The translations under genes were made by a program, and so were the position numbers. The notes under the pieces were generated by a model. That model was not told the DNA's origin and did no database searches. It was given only the letters and a program-made list of their open reading frames with translations. 64,000 nucleotides of DNA, taken from Azospirillum sp. TSH64. Its GTDB lineage: Bacteria; Pseudomonadota; Alphaproteobacteria; Azospirillales; Azospirillaceae. Positions 24,423 to 32,652 of the stretch are shown in pieces. Where the stretch lies: contig NZ_LGQW01000015.1 in assembly GCF_003116035.1 (NCBI RefSeq), forward strand, positions 4,966,238 to 5,030,237. Direction: 5' to 3'. Position 1 is the stretch's first letter. Each line of letters starts with the position of its first letter.

Positions 24423-24455
24423 CGTCACGTGTCACATTTGGGACGACACGTGACG
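24423..24455. promoter_or_regulatory. Double-palindrome operator of the Xre-RES module
   Basis: Two perfect 11-base inverted arms, CGTCACGTGTC and GACACGTGACG, are separated by 11 bases. Each arm contains the palindrome CACGTG, and the two centres are 21 bp apart, two turns of the helix. The right arm touches the ribosome site of the antitoxin gene. This geometry fits cooperative binding of two antitoxin dimers on one DNA face and autorepression. Confidence 0.7.
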
Positions 24456-24464
24456 GAGGACGCC

Positions 24465-24944
24465 ATGCCCACGGCCGGATCCCACATGGGACGGGGGGAG
24501 ACAGGACCGTATCAGCGGGTCACCGATCTGCTGGGCGGTCCGCGGGTGTTCAAGCGCCCGGTGGTGACGCAGCTGGATGCCCACAACGCCATCAAGACCG
24601 GCCTGCCGGGCGGCGCGCTCTACCATCTCGTGACCCACCTGCGCGTCCTCAAGCCGGCGAGCATCGAGTCCGCCGTGGGGATGAGCGTGCGCACCTACCA
24701 GCGCCGCAAGGGCGCGCCGGACAAGCCGCTCAGCCCCGAGCAGGGTGGCCGGACCTGGAAGCTGGCCGAGATCCTGGCCCAGGCCTCCGAGGTCTTCGGC
24801 TCGCAGGAGGAGGCCGAGCAATGGCTGGAACGTCCGGCCATCGGGCTGGACGACAACCGTCCGCTGGACCTGCTGGACACCCCCGCCGGGGTCGAGATGG
24901 TCGAGGATTACCTGGGGCGGATGGCTTCCGGGGTCTACACGTGA
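24465..24944 (+). CDS. Xre/MbcA/ParS-type antitoxin
   Basis: A 159-aa antitoxin. The N-terminal half carries an Xre-like HTH (HLVTHLRVLKPASIESAVGMSVRTYQRRKG). The C-terminal half is the toxin-binding domain with KLAEILAQASEVFGSQEEAEQWLERPAIGLDDNRPLDLLDTPAGVEMVEDYLGRMASGVY, the classic pattern of RES-Xre antitoxins. The chosen ATG (MPTAGSHMG) follows GGAGG; a GTG 36 bases earlier lies inside the operator. Its stop overlaps the toxin GTG start, giving tight stoichiometric coupling. Confidence 0.9.
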   Translation: MPTAGSHMGRGETGPYQRVTDLLGGPRVFKRPVVTQLDAHNAIKTGLPGGALYHLVTHLRVLKPASIESAVGMSVRTYQRRKGAPDKPLSPEQGGRTWKLAEILAQASEVFGSQEEAEQWLERPAIGLDDNRPLDLLDTPAGVEMVEDYLGRMASGVYT

Positions 24945-25447
24945 CACCCTTGCCGGCGGCGCTGGGCGGCACCGAGCTGGTCGCGTGGCGTCTCGACCCG
25001 GAGCCCTTCCGCACGAGCTGGGACAGCGGCGAAGGGGCCTACCGCTTCGGCGGGCGCTGGAACAGCAAGGGGGTCCGCGCCGTCTACTGCTCTCTCGACC
25101 CGGCAACCGCTATCCTGGAGGTCGCGGTGCACAAGGGCTTCAAGGCGTTGGACACGGTGCCGCATGTGCTGACGGCGCTGACCGTCACGGAGCCCGCCGC
25201 CGTCCATGTGGTCACCCCGGCCGATGTGCCCAACCCGAACTGGCTCCGTCCCGGCATCCCCAGCGTCGGCCAGCAGCAGTTCGGCGATGCCCTGCTGACT
25301 GGGCACAAGTTCGTCCTGATCCCGAGTGCTGTGTCCCCGCACAGCTGGAACCTTCTGTTCGCCGCATCTCCGGCGGCGGGAGCGTACGGGATGCGCTCGC
25401 AGGAACGGTTTGCCCTGGACACGCGGCTGCACCCGCCGCCGCCCTGA
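24941..25447 (+). CDS. RES-domain toxin
   Basis: A 168-aa RES-domain protein. Such toxins degrade or ADP-ribosylate-type process NAD+, causing growth arrest. Key residues are seen in order: Arg in VAWRLDPEPF, the AYRFGGRWNSKGVRAVYCSLDPATAILEVAVHKG block with the conserved Tyr/Arg, Ser and Glu, and the C-terminal PSAVSPHSWNLLFAAS. The GTG start overlaps the antitoxin stop (GTGA). It converges on the oxidoreductase gene, 11 bases from its stop. Confidence 0.9.
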   Translation: MTPLPAALGGTELVAWRLDPEPFRTSWDSGEGAYRFGGRWNSKGVRAVYCSLDPATAILEVAVHKGFKALDTVPHVLTALTVTEPAAVHVVTPADVPNPNWLRPGIPSVGQQQFGDALLTGHKFVLIPSAVSPHSWNLLFAASPAAGAYGMRSQERFALDTRLHPPPP

Positions 25448-25458
25448 TCACCTGCCGC

Positions 25459-26880
25459 TCACTCCTCCTCCAGCAACGCGCGGACGGGCGCCGGCCGGAC
25501 GGGGGCTTGCGCACGCAGACGCCCGACCTCTCCGGCATGCGCAAGCCCGCCGGAGGCGGCGATCAGGTCGGCCGCGGCCAGCTGGCAATAGCGGCCCTGG
25601 CAGCGCCCCATCCCGGCACGGCCCAGCGACTTCACCCGGTTGGCCTCCGCCCCGCCATAGGCCGCCGTCCCGCGCACCGAACCGGCGGTAATCCCCTCGC
25701 AGCGGCACAGCACGGTGTCGTCGGGAATTGCCCGCACCCGATCCGCCGGCCAGGGGAAGGCACGGGCGATGCCGCGGGCGAAGCGCTCCAGCCGGTCGAG
25801 GCGCTTCAGGTCGGCCGCAATGTCCGGCTTCGGATCGGACAGCTCCAGATCGGACAGGCAAGCCGCAGCAGCGAGACGGCCGGCGACCTCCGCCCCGTCG
25901 GCCCCCAGCAGGCGCAGGCCGTCGCCGGCCAGATAGACGCCCTCCCCTGCCCGGCCCATGCGGTCGGTGCTGGGCAGCCACTGTGCCCAGGTCGGATCGT
26001 AGGCGAACCGGCAGCCGGCAAGATCGGCAAGCTGGGTTTCCGCCTTCAGATGCCAGCCGAGACCGACGGCGTCGCAGGCCGTCCGCCGGGATTGTCCGCC
26101 GGCATCCGTCCAGCGGACCGCAGTCACACCGCTGTCCATCACCCCGCTGTCCGTTACCCCGCTATCCGTCGCCTCGATCCCCTCCAGAACGACGCCGGCA
26201 TGGTAGAGCCGCCCAAGCCGCGCCCGCATCGTCAGCCCTTGCAGGGCGAAGGACGGGCGGACGGCGAGGTCGGGGACGGCGGCGATCTGGCCGCGCAGGC
26301 CGGCGGTGTCGAGGACCGCGGCGACCTCCGCCCCCGCCTTCAGCAATTGGGTCGCCAGCAGCGTCAGCAGCGGCCCCGACCCGGCCAGCACGATCCGCCG
26401 CCCCATCGCCACGCCCTGGGCCTTCAGCGCGATCTGCATCGCGCCCAGACTGTAGACGCCGGGAGCCTGCCAGCCCGGCACCGGAGCCAGACGGTCGGTC
26501 GCCCCGGTCGCCAGGATCAGCCGGTCGTAGCCGATCCGGCGGCTTCCGCCGTCACCGACCGCGTGCAGGACCCCGTTGGCGAGTGCGACGACCGAATGGC
26601 GCGGCAGATGGACGATGCGGCCCGCCGCCGCCAGCCCGTCGAAGGCGGCGTGCAGCGCCACGGCCTTGCCGGCCTGCGAGCCATAGAGCAGCCCGGGCGG
26701 GCGGGTGAAGCCGTCGGGCGGACGGCGGTAGATCTGCCCGCCGGCCTTTGCCCCCTCATCGATCACCGTCGGGCGCAGCCCAGCCGCCGCCAGCGTTTCC
26801 GCCGCCCTGATCCCGGCCGGCCCGGCCCCGACGATCACGACACGCGGCTGGTTCGGTTCCGTCATAGCCAACCCGGTCAT
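25459..26880 (-). CDS. FAD-dependent oxidoreductase with BFD-type [2Fe-2S] domain (amino-acid/opine dehydrogenase alpha-type subunit)
   Basis: A 473-aa protein resembling HcnB, OoxA or the alpha subunit of D-hydroxyproline dehydrogenase. An N-terminal Rossmann fold reads VVIVGAGPAGIRAAETLAAAGLRPTVIDEG. ILATGATDR and VYLAGDGLRLLGADGAEVAGRLAA follow. The C-terminal Cys cluster LCRCEG...GRCQGRYCQ binds [2Fe-2S]. A tandem repeat TDSGVTDSGVMDSGV near residue 240 is an unusual insert. The ATG overlaps the stop of the small 2Fe-2S gene as ATGA. It should form a heterotrimer with that protein and the DAO-type enzyme encoded on the opposite strand. Confidence 0.84.
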   Translation of the reverse strand: MTGLAMTEPNQPRVVIVGAGPAGIRAAETLAAAGLRPTVIDEGAKAGGQIYRRPPDGFTRPPGLLYGSQAGKAVALHAAFDGLAAAGRIVHLPRHSVVALANGVLHAVGDGGSRRIGYDRLILATGATDRLAPVPGWQAPGVYSLGAMQIALKAQGVAMGRRIVLAGSGPLLTLLATQLLKAGAEVAAVLDTAGLRGQIAAVPDLAVRPSFALQGLTMRARLGRLYHAGVVLEGIEATDSGVTDSGVMDSGVTAVRWTDAGGQSRRTACDAVGLGWHLKAETQLADLAGCRFAYDPTWAQWLPSTDRMGRAGEGVYLAGDGLRLLGADGAEVAGRLAAAACLSDLELSDPKPDIAADLKRLDRLERFARGIARAFPWPADRVRAIPDDTVLCRCEGITAGSVRGTAAYGGAEANRVKSLGRAGMGRCQGRYCQLAAADLIAASGGLAHAGEVGRLRAQAPVRPAPVRALLEEE

Positions 26881-27185
26881 GGCCAATCCTCCCGCGTCCG
26901 GGTCAGCAGCCGCATGCCCTCGGCCAGCGGCGTGGAGCAGGCGCGGATGCGGGCACCCTGCTCCTGCCAGATCCAGCAATCCTGGCAGGCCCCCATCAGG
27001 CAGAAGCCGGCCCGCCGCTCCGGCCCGAACTCCGCCTGCCGCAGCGCCGGGGCGTTGGTGAGGATCGCCGTCAGCACCGTATCGCCGGCGAGCGCCACAC
27101 GCTCCACCCCATCCAGCAGGAAACGGACCGGGGCGCGTCCCGTCTCGGCCAGCCTGACCAGCCTGCCCCCCGCCGTCCCGCTCAT
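26877..27185 (-). CDS. Small [2Fe-2S]-binding protein (HcnA / LhpE-like gamma subunit)
   Basis: A 102-aa ferredoxin-like subunit. The cysteine pattern FCLMGACQDCWIW...RACSTPL matches the plant-type [2Fe-2S] motif of the small subunits of hydrogen-cyanide synthase and D-hydroxyproline dehydrogenase. RLAETGRAPVRFLLDGVERVALAGDTVLTAIL is the typical N-terminus. Its start overlaps the HyuB stop and its stop overlaps the FAD subunit start, both as ATGA, so HyuB, this protein and the FAD subunit are translated as one coupled unit. Confidence 0.86.
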   Translation of the reverse strand: MSGTAGGRLVRLAETGRAPVRFLLDGVERVALAGDTVLTAILTNAPALRQAEFGPERRAGFCLMGACQDCWIWQEQGARIRACSTPLAEGMRLLTRTREDWP

Positions 27186-29179
27186 TCCACCGCCTCGCGG
27201 ACCAGTGCCTTCGATGGCGGCATTTCGGGGAAGCGGGCGTAGACCTCGGCCAGCGCGGCTTCAACCCCGCCGGCACCATCGCGGCCGGCCATGCGGCTGA
27301 AGATTTCCGTCTTGGCGAAGAAGCGCCAGTGGATCGGCAGGCCGGCGAGGGTGCGCGTCAGGAACTCGTAGGCGTCCGGCGTCCATTGCCGCTCGTAGCC
27401 GTCGCGCTCCGGTCCGAAATGGAAATGCCCGGTGGGTGCCGGCCGGTCCGCACGAAGCCGGTCGGTGGCCTCCGCGTCGAGCACACCGTCGCGGATGACG
27501 ACACCATATTCCCGCTCCGCCGCCTCCACCGAGACATAGCCGCGCGCGACATCCTGGGCCACCCGCCAGGATTCGCGCGTGAACGGGTCGCCCCGGCCGC
27601 CGCCGCCGGCCGAACGGATGTCCAGCACGTCGCCCGGCTGCAGCACCGCCGTGTCGATGTTGCCCAGCCGCTTTTCGCCCGGCCTGCCGGGATTGACCAC
27701 CATGTCCGACAGCCCGGCCGCCCGGCCGCCCAGCACGCCCCAGGGGCGGAAGAATCCGCGGTCGCGGTTGCGCGCGGTGATCCGGGTATCGGGGGAGAAG
27801 ACCCGGAAGGCCATGTGGGTGGCGAGACCGCCGCGCCAGCGTCCGGCCCCGCCGCTGTCGGTCGCCAGCCCGTAGCGGACGAACTCCACCGGGGTTTCCA
27901 TCTCGGTGATCTCGATGGGCGTGTTCTTCAGATAGGCGGCGTCGGCGCCCGACCCGTTGGTGCCGTCGCGGTGCGGCATGCCGCCGCCGCCGCCGACCAC
28001 CGGGTTCACCGCGGCGATGATGCGGTTGCCGGTCCGCTCGTCGGTGGTCATCACGTTGACGATGCAGTTGTTGCCGGCCGGCGCCGCCGGAAGCCGCTCC
28101 GGCACCGCCTGGGAAAAGGCACCGAAGATGACGGAGCGCAACCGCGCACAGGTCAGCGACCGCATCCCCACCGCCGCCGGGAAGGTCGGGTTCAGGACCG
28201 TCCCTTCCGGGGTGATGCAGGTGAAGGGCCGGGTCAGACCGGTGTTCAGCAGGATTTTCGGATCGAGGGTGAAGAGGACGTAATAGACGCCGACCAGCAG
28301 GATGGTGTGGCGGGGATCGCCGCCCGACGGCACGTTGAGCGAGGATGCCAGCTGCGGGTCCGAGCCGGTGAAGTCCAGCACCGCCTCGTCACCCCGGATC
28401 GTCAGGGTCAGCTTCAGGCGGCAGGGGTTGGCGTTGACCGAATCCTCGTCGGCATAGTCGGCGAACTCCCACCGCCCGTCGGGCATCGCCCGCAGGATGT
28501 CGCGCGCCTGCGCCTCGGCATGGTCGAGCAGGGCGTCGACACCGTCGAGGAAGGCGGTCTTGCCGAACTTCTCGACCATGGCGAGGATCTTGCGCTCGCC
28601 GGTGTTGAGCGCGCCGACCAGCGCCTTGATGTCGCCGATGTTCAGGTCGGGCTTGCGGACGTTGGTGGTCATGATCCGCAGGATCTGCTCGTCGAACACC
28701 CCGTCGCGGACCAGCTTCATCGGCGGAAAGCGGATGCCCTCCTGGTGGATTTCGGTCAGCGCCCGCGACAGCGAGGCCGGGACGGCGCCGCCCATGTCGG
28801 TGTTGTGGATGTGCCCGCCGGTCCAGGCGATGATCTCCCCGTCGTAGAAAACCGGCTTCCACAGATGGGTGTCGGGGGCGTGGGTCGCGACGAAGCCGGA
28901 ATAGGGGTCGTTGGTGAAGGCGACGTCGCCGGGCCGGTAGTCATCGATCATGGCGATGGCGCGGCCATAGGTCAGGCCGGGATACCAGGTCGCCCCCAGC
29001 TCCATCGGCACGCCGAAGGTCTCGCCCCGGCGGTTCAGCAGCATGACGGTGAAATCCTCCGTCTCCTTGACGAAGGCGGAGTGGGCGGTGCGCTGGAGCG
29101 TGTGGGCCATGTTCTCGGCCGCCGACCGCGCGTGGTTCGCCAGCACCTGAAGCTTCATCTTGTCGAACACGGCGGTCAC
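27182..29179 (-). CDS. hyuB: Hydantoinase B / 5-oxoprolinase-type subunit
   Basis: A 665-aa subunit of an ATP-dependent amidohydrolase opening hydantoins, 5-oxoproline or similar five-membered lactams, partnered with HyuA. Family features: KLQVLANHARSAAENMAHTLQRTAHSAFVKETEDFTVMLL, GDVAFTNDPYSG, HIHNTDMGGAVPAS, SLNVPSGGDPRHT and a Gly-rich NPVVGGGGGMPHRDGTNGSG. The GTG overlapping the HyuA stop as GTGA is taken as start; an ATG 21 bases later is the alternative. The frame is open far upstream, but that part runs through HyuA out of frame. Confidence 0.88.
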   Translation of the reverse strand: MTAVFDKMKLQVLANHARSAAENMAHTLQRTAHSAFVKETEDFTVMLLNRRGETFGVPMELGATWYPGLTYGRAIAMIDDYRPGDVAFTNDPYSGFVATHAPDTHLWKPVFYDGEIIAWTGGHIHNTDMGGAVPASLSRALTEIHQEGIRFPPMKLVRDGVFDEQILRIMTTNVRKPDLNIGDIKALVGALNTGERKILAMVEKFGKTAFLDGVDALLDHAEAQARDILRAMPDGRWEFADYADEDSVNANPCRLKLTLTIRGDEAVLDFTGSDPQLASSLNVPSGGDPRHTILLVGVYYVLFTLDPKILLNTGLTRPFTCITPEGTVLNPTFPAAVGMRSLTCARLRSVIFGAFSQAVPERLPAAPAGNNCIVNVMTTDERTGNRIIAAVNPVVGGGGGMPHRDGTNGSGADAAYLKNTPIEITEMETPVEFVRYGLATDSGGAGRWRGGLATHMAFRVFSPDTRITARNRDRGFFRPWGVLGGRAAGLSDMVVNPGRPGEKRLGNIDTAVLQPGDVLDIRSAGGGGRGDPFTRESWRVAQDVARGYVSVEAAEREYGVVIRDGVLDAEATDRLRADRPAPTGHFHFGPERDGYERQWTPDAYEFLTRTLAGLPIHWRFFAKTEIFSRMAGRDGAGGVEAALAEVYARFPEMPPSKALVREAVE

Positions 29180-31236
29180 TCCGCAAAGGTCAGGTGGAGG
29201 TTGAGATGCGCATCGACGCGGGCCGCGGTCCCGGCCGGGATGGCGAAGGTGGTATCCTCCTGCGCGACGATGGCCGGTCCCTCGAACCGGGCGCCGGCCT
29301 GCAAGTCCGCGCGCCTGTACAGCCCGACCGGAGTCACGGCGCCGCCGGTGAAGACCGGCACGCTGCGCTCCGCCGAGGCAGGATGCGGTTCCTCCGGCGC
29401 GGTCGGGAACTGCAGGGCCGGGCCGTTGCCGATGGCGGACAGGCGCAGGTTGACGATCTCGATCCGCCCATCGGGGTCGTGGAAATCGTAAAGCCGGGCA
29501 TGCGCCGCGTGGAAGGCGTCGGCGATTGCGCCCGGATTGCTGCCGTCCAGCCATTCGGGAGTCAGCGCCGTCTCGATCTCGTAGCTCTGGCCGGCATAGC
29601 GCATGTCGGCGACGATCCTCAGCTCGGCGGCACCCGAATGGCCTTGCGCCGCCAGCCAGTCGCGCCCTTCCCCGCCCATCGCGGCGAAGGCCTCGCGCAG
29701 CGCCGGCATCAGGCCGGGGGAAAGGTCGGCGAACAGGGTGCGGACGAAATCGCCGCGCAGGTCGGCGACCAGACCGCCCAGCGCCGACACCACGCCCGGC
29801 CAGCGCGGAGCGACGACGCGCGGCATCCCCAGCTCGCGCGCCAGGAACACGCCCAGCATCGGACCGCCGCCGCCGAAGGGCATCAGCGCGAAATCCCGCA
29901 CATCGACGCCGGCCCGTGCCGCCATCTTCTCGACCTCCGCGAACATCTCCGACACCGCGACGTCGAGGATCGCCTGGGCGGTCGCCTCCACCGAGCGGAA
30001 CAGCTCGTCGGCCAGCCGCTTGACGGCGGCACGGGCGAGGCCGGCATCCATCCGCAGCTGCCCGTAGGCCATCTGGCTGTGGCCGAGCCAGCCGCACACC
30101 ACCATCGCGTCGGTCACCGTCGCCCACTCGCCGCCACGGCCATAGCAGGCCGGACCCGGCGTCGAACCGGCGGAGTCCGGCCCGACGCGCAGCACGCCCT
30201 GCCCGTCGACGCTGGCGATCGACCCGCCGCCGATGCCGATGGAGCTGACCGACACCGACGGGATGTGCAGCGGGAACTCGCCGATCATCTCGCCGACGCC
30301 GAACTGGGCCTGACCGTCGACGATCAGGGCGAAATCGGCCGAGGTGCCGCCGATGTCGAGCGTCAGGATGCGCGGCTCCCCCGCCTGCCGGGCCAGCCAC
30401 GCCGCCCCGTTCACCCCGGAGGCGGCACCGGACAGCAGCATGTGGACGCAGGCCCGCTTGCCCTCCGCCGCGTTCATCACGCCGCCGTTGGACTTGGTCA
30501 GCAGCGGGCGGGCGGGCACCCCGCGCCCGACCAGCCGCCCTTCCAGCGCCGAGAGGTAGCCGGAAATCCGGGGATGGACATAGGCGTTCAGGATCGCGGT
30601 CGTCGTCCGCTCATACTCGCGGATCACCGGCCAGACCTCGGCGGAGGTGAAGACGAACAGCTCCGGAGCCAGCCGGGCGACTTCCTGCTTCACCGCGGTT
30701 TCGTGGGCATCGTCGCGCCAGGAATGCAGGAAGGAGACGACCACGCCCATCGCTCCCTTGGCCTTGACGGCGGCGACGGCATCGGCGACGGCCGCCATGT
30801 CGGGGGCCTGCCGTTCCGTCCCGTCTGAGCGCAGCCGGGCGGGAATGCCGAAGACCATGTCGCGGGCGACCAACTGGTCGGGGCGAGAACAGAACAGCGA
30901 ATAGGTGTCCGGCATGCGCAGCCGGGCGAGTTCGATCACATCCTCGAACCCCGCATTGGTCAGCAGCGCCAGCGGCGCGCCCTTGCGCTGGATCACCGTG
31001 TTCATGCCCACCGTCGTGCCATGCACGAAGCGGGTGACGGCGCGCGGGTCCAGCCCTTCGCGCTCGGCCAGCAGGGTCAGGCCCGTCATCAGCTCCGCGC
31101 CGGGATCGTCCGGCGTTGTCAGCACCTTCAGCGAGGCCACCCGCCCCGACCGGGTCTCCAGCGCGCAGAAATCGATGAATGTCCCGCCGATGTCGACGCC
31201 GACCTTCCAGTCGGCCTCACCCATGCCACCGTCCAT
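29176..31236 (-). CDS. hyuA: Hydantoinase A / 5-oxoprolinase-type subunit
   Basis: A 686-aa ATP-binding subunit of the hydantoinase/oxoprolinase. The N-terminal phosphate-binding motif is GVDIGGTFIDFCAL, then VTRFVHGTTVGMNTVIQRKGAPLALLTNAGFEDVIELAR. A second ATP motif LTLDIGGTSADFALI lies near residue 290, followed by SSIGIGGGSIASVDGQGVLRVGPDSAGSTPGPACYGRGG. The ATG follows GGGAGGAGCGGAG, a strong ribosome site, which decides the start over ATGs further up. It is first gene of the minus-strand operon and divergent from the DAO-type gene. Confidence 0.9.
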   Translation of the reverse strand: MDGGMGEADWKVGVDIGGTFIDFCALETRSGRVASLKVLTTPDDPGAELMTGLTLLAEREGLDPRAVTRFVHGTTVGMNTVIQRKGAPLALLTNAGFEDVIELARLRMPDTYSLFCSRPDQLVARDMVFGIPARLRSDGTERQAPDMAAVADAVAAVKAKGAMGVVVSFLHSWRDDAHETAVKQEVARLAPELFVFTSAEVWPVIREYERTTTAILNAYVHPRISGYLSALEGRLVGRGVPARPLLTKSNGGVMNAAEGKRACVHMLLSGAASGVNGAAWLARQAGEPRILTLDIGGTSADFALIVDGQAQFGVGEMIGEFPLHIPSVSVSSIGIGGGSIASVDGQGVLRVGPDSAGSTPGPACYGRGGEWATVTDAMVVCGWLGHSQMAYGQLRMDAGLARAAVKRLADELFRSVEATAQAILDVAVSEMFAEVEKMAARAGVDVRDFALMPFGGGGPMLGVFLARELGMPRVVAPRWPGVVSALGGLVADLRGDFVRTLFADLSPGLMPALREAFAAMGGEGRDWLAAQGHSGAAELRIVADMRYAGQSYEIETALTPEWLDGSNPGAIADAFHAAHARLYDFHDPDGRIEIVNLRLSAIGNGPALQFPTAPEEPHPASAERSVPVFTGGAVTPVGLYRRADLQAGARFEGPAIVAQEDTTFAIPAGTAARVDAHLNLHLTFAE

Positions 31237-31330
31237 CTCCGCTCCTCCCGGCAAGTCAGTCTGTGTCCGATCCGGGGGAAAAGCTGACATGGCGGGCCTG
31301 GGGCGATCCAAGACCCATTGAATGCACACA

Positions 31331-31392
31331 CATAAGGCGGGCTTATGCATTGCGCTCCACAAGCCGGCACTCCCATAGCCCGGCCTTATGGG
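31331..31392. promoter_or_regulatory. Two inverted repeats in the hyuA / oxidoreductase divergent promoter
   Basis: CATAAG-GCGGG-CTTATG (31331-31347) and CCCATA-9 bases-TATGGG (31372-31377, 31387-31392) lie about 42 bp apart, close to four helical turns, in the gap between divergent genes. They look like two half-degenerate copies of one operator. No regulator gene is adjacent, so the binding protein is unknown; GntR-type proteins favour such dyads. Confidence 0.4.
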
Positions 31393-31484
31393 ATCATGCC
31401 GAACCGGTCTTTGACCCGCCCGCCCATGCCCGGCAGCCTGACCGGTGGGGCGGAGCCATGTCCGCCCGCATGCGGGAGAGGTCG

Positions 31485-32618
31485 ATGAGGGTTATCGTGC
31501 TGGGCGGCGGATTGATCGGATCGGCCGCCGCCTTTTTCCTGGCCCGGCGCGGCCTGTCCGTCACGCTGCTGGAGCGCAACCGCGTCGGCACCGGCGCCAC
31601 GGTGGCGTCCTTCGGCAACATCCGCCGCACCGGGCGCTATCTGCCGCAACTGCCGCTCGCCCACCGCTCGCGCGCGCTGTGGGGGGAGGCGGAGCGGCTG
31701 CTGGGGCGGGATGTCGAGTTCCGCGCCACCGGCCATCTGCGGCTGGTGTTCGACGAGGACGGGTTGGCCGACATGCGCCGCTACATCGCCGACGCGCGGC
31801 CCTGGGGGCTGGAGTTGGATGAACTGTCGCCGCCGGAGATCCGCCGCCGCTTTCCCGGCCTGGGGCCGGGCGCCATCGCCGCCTCCTTCTCGCCGCAGGA
31901 CGGCAGCGGCAACCCGCGCCTGATCGCCCCCGCCTTCGCCGACGCCGCCCGCCGTCTGGGCGCGGAGATCGTCGAGGAATGCGGGCCGGTGGACGTCTCG
32001 GCAACCGCGTCGGGTTTCGAAGCGACGACGCATCGGGGCCGCTTCACCGCGGAGTGCCTGTTGAACGCCGCCGGGGCCTGGGGCGCGACCATCGCCGCCC
32101 GCTTCGGCGAAAGCGTGCCGATGGCGGCCTATGGGCCGCAGATGGGCGTGACCGAACCCCTGCCGCACCGGATCCTGCCGGTGGTCGGCATGTGGTCGCG
32201 CTCCGGCGGGGACGGTTATCTTCGTCAGGTGGAGCGCGGCAACATCGTCTTCGGCGGTGGGGCCGAGCGGGTGCCGGTGGCGCTCGATCCCGGCCATGCC
32301 AGGGCCGATCCGGCACGGCTGCCCGGACAGTTGCGGGCCCTGGTCCGGCTGCTGCCGGCGCTGGCAGACGTCACGGTGATCCGCACCTGGTCGGGCTGCG
32401 AGGGCTACGTCGCCGACAAGCTGCCGGTCATGGGGGCATCGGCGACGACGCCCGGACTGTTCCACGCCTTCGGTTTCAGCGGCCACGGCTTCCAGCTCGG
32501 CCCCGGCGTCGGCGACGTGATGGCGGAGATCATCGCCACCGGGCACAGCGAAACGCCGCTGCACGACTTCCGCATCGGCCGTTTCCAATCCGCTGCCGTT
32601 CAGGTGGCACAAGCCTGA
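31485..32618 (+). CDS. DAO-type FAD-dependent oxidoreductase (amino-acid dehydrogenase beta-type subunit)
   Basis: A 377-aa flavoprotein of the D-amino-acid oxidase/DadA family. The FAD motif is VIVLGGGLIGSAAAFFLARRGLSVTLLERNRVGTGATVASFGNIRRTGR. The C-terminus has TWSGCEGYVADKLPVMGASATTPGLFHAFGFSGHGFQLGPGVGDVMAEII, typical of the beta subunit of opine oxidases and D-hydroxyproline dehydrogenase. The ATG follows GGGAGAGG; other upstream ATGs in frame lack this. Divergent placement from hyuAB, with the other two subunits in the opposite operon, suggests one shared regulated intergenic region. Confidence 0.85.
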   Translation: MRVIVLGGGLIGSAAAFFLARRGLSVTLLERNRVGTGATVASFGNIRRTGRYLPQLPLAHRSRALWGEAERLLGRDVEFRATGHLRLVFDEDGLADMRRYIADARPWGLELDELSPPEIRRRFPGLGPGAIAASFSPQDGSGNPRLIAPAFADAARRLGAEIVEECGPVDVSATASGFEATTHRGRFTAECLLNAAGAWGATIAARFGESVPMAAYGPQMGVTEPLPHRILPVVGMWSRSGGDGYLRQVERGNIVFGGGAERVPVALDPGHARADPARLPGQLRALVRLLPALADVTVIRTWSGCEGYVADKLPVMGASATTPGLFHAFGFSGHGFQLGPGVGDVMAEIIATGHSETPLHDFRIGRFQSAAVQVAQA

Positions 32619-32628
32619 CGGGGCCGCA

Positions 32629-32652
32629 CCCGCCCGCTTCTCAGCGGGCGGG
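32629..32652. terminator. Bidirectional hairpin terminator
   Basis: Ten-base arms CCCGCCCGCT and AGCGGGCGGG pair perfectly around the loop TCTC. The hairpin fills the 22-base gap between the convergent oxidoreductase and EamA genes and overlaps the EamA stop codon. No T-run is present. Confidence 0.55.

Noticed and set aside
27182..30400. Apparent 1072-codon HyuB-like gene
   Set aside because: The first 400 codons are HyuA read out of frame. HyuB begins at the GTG overlapping the HyuA stop.
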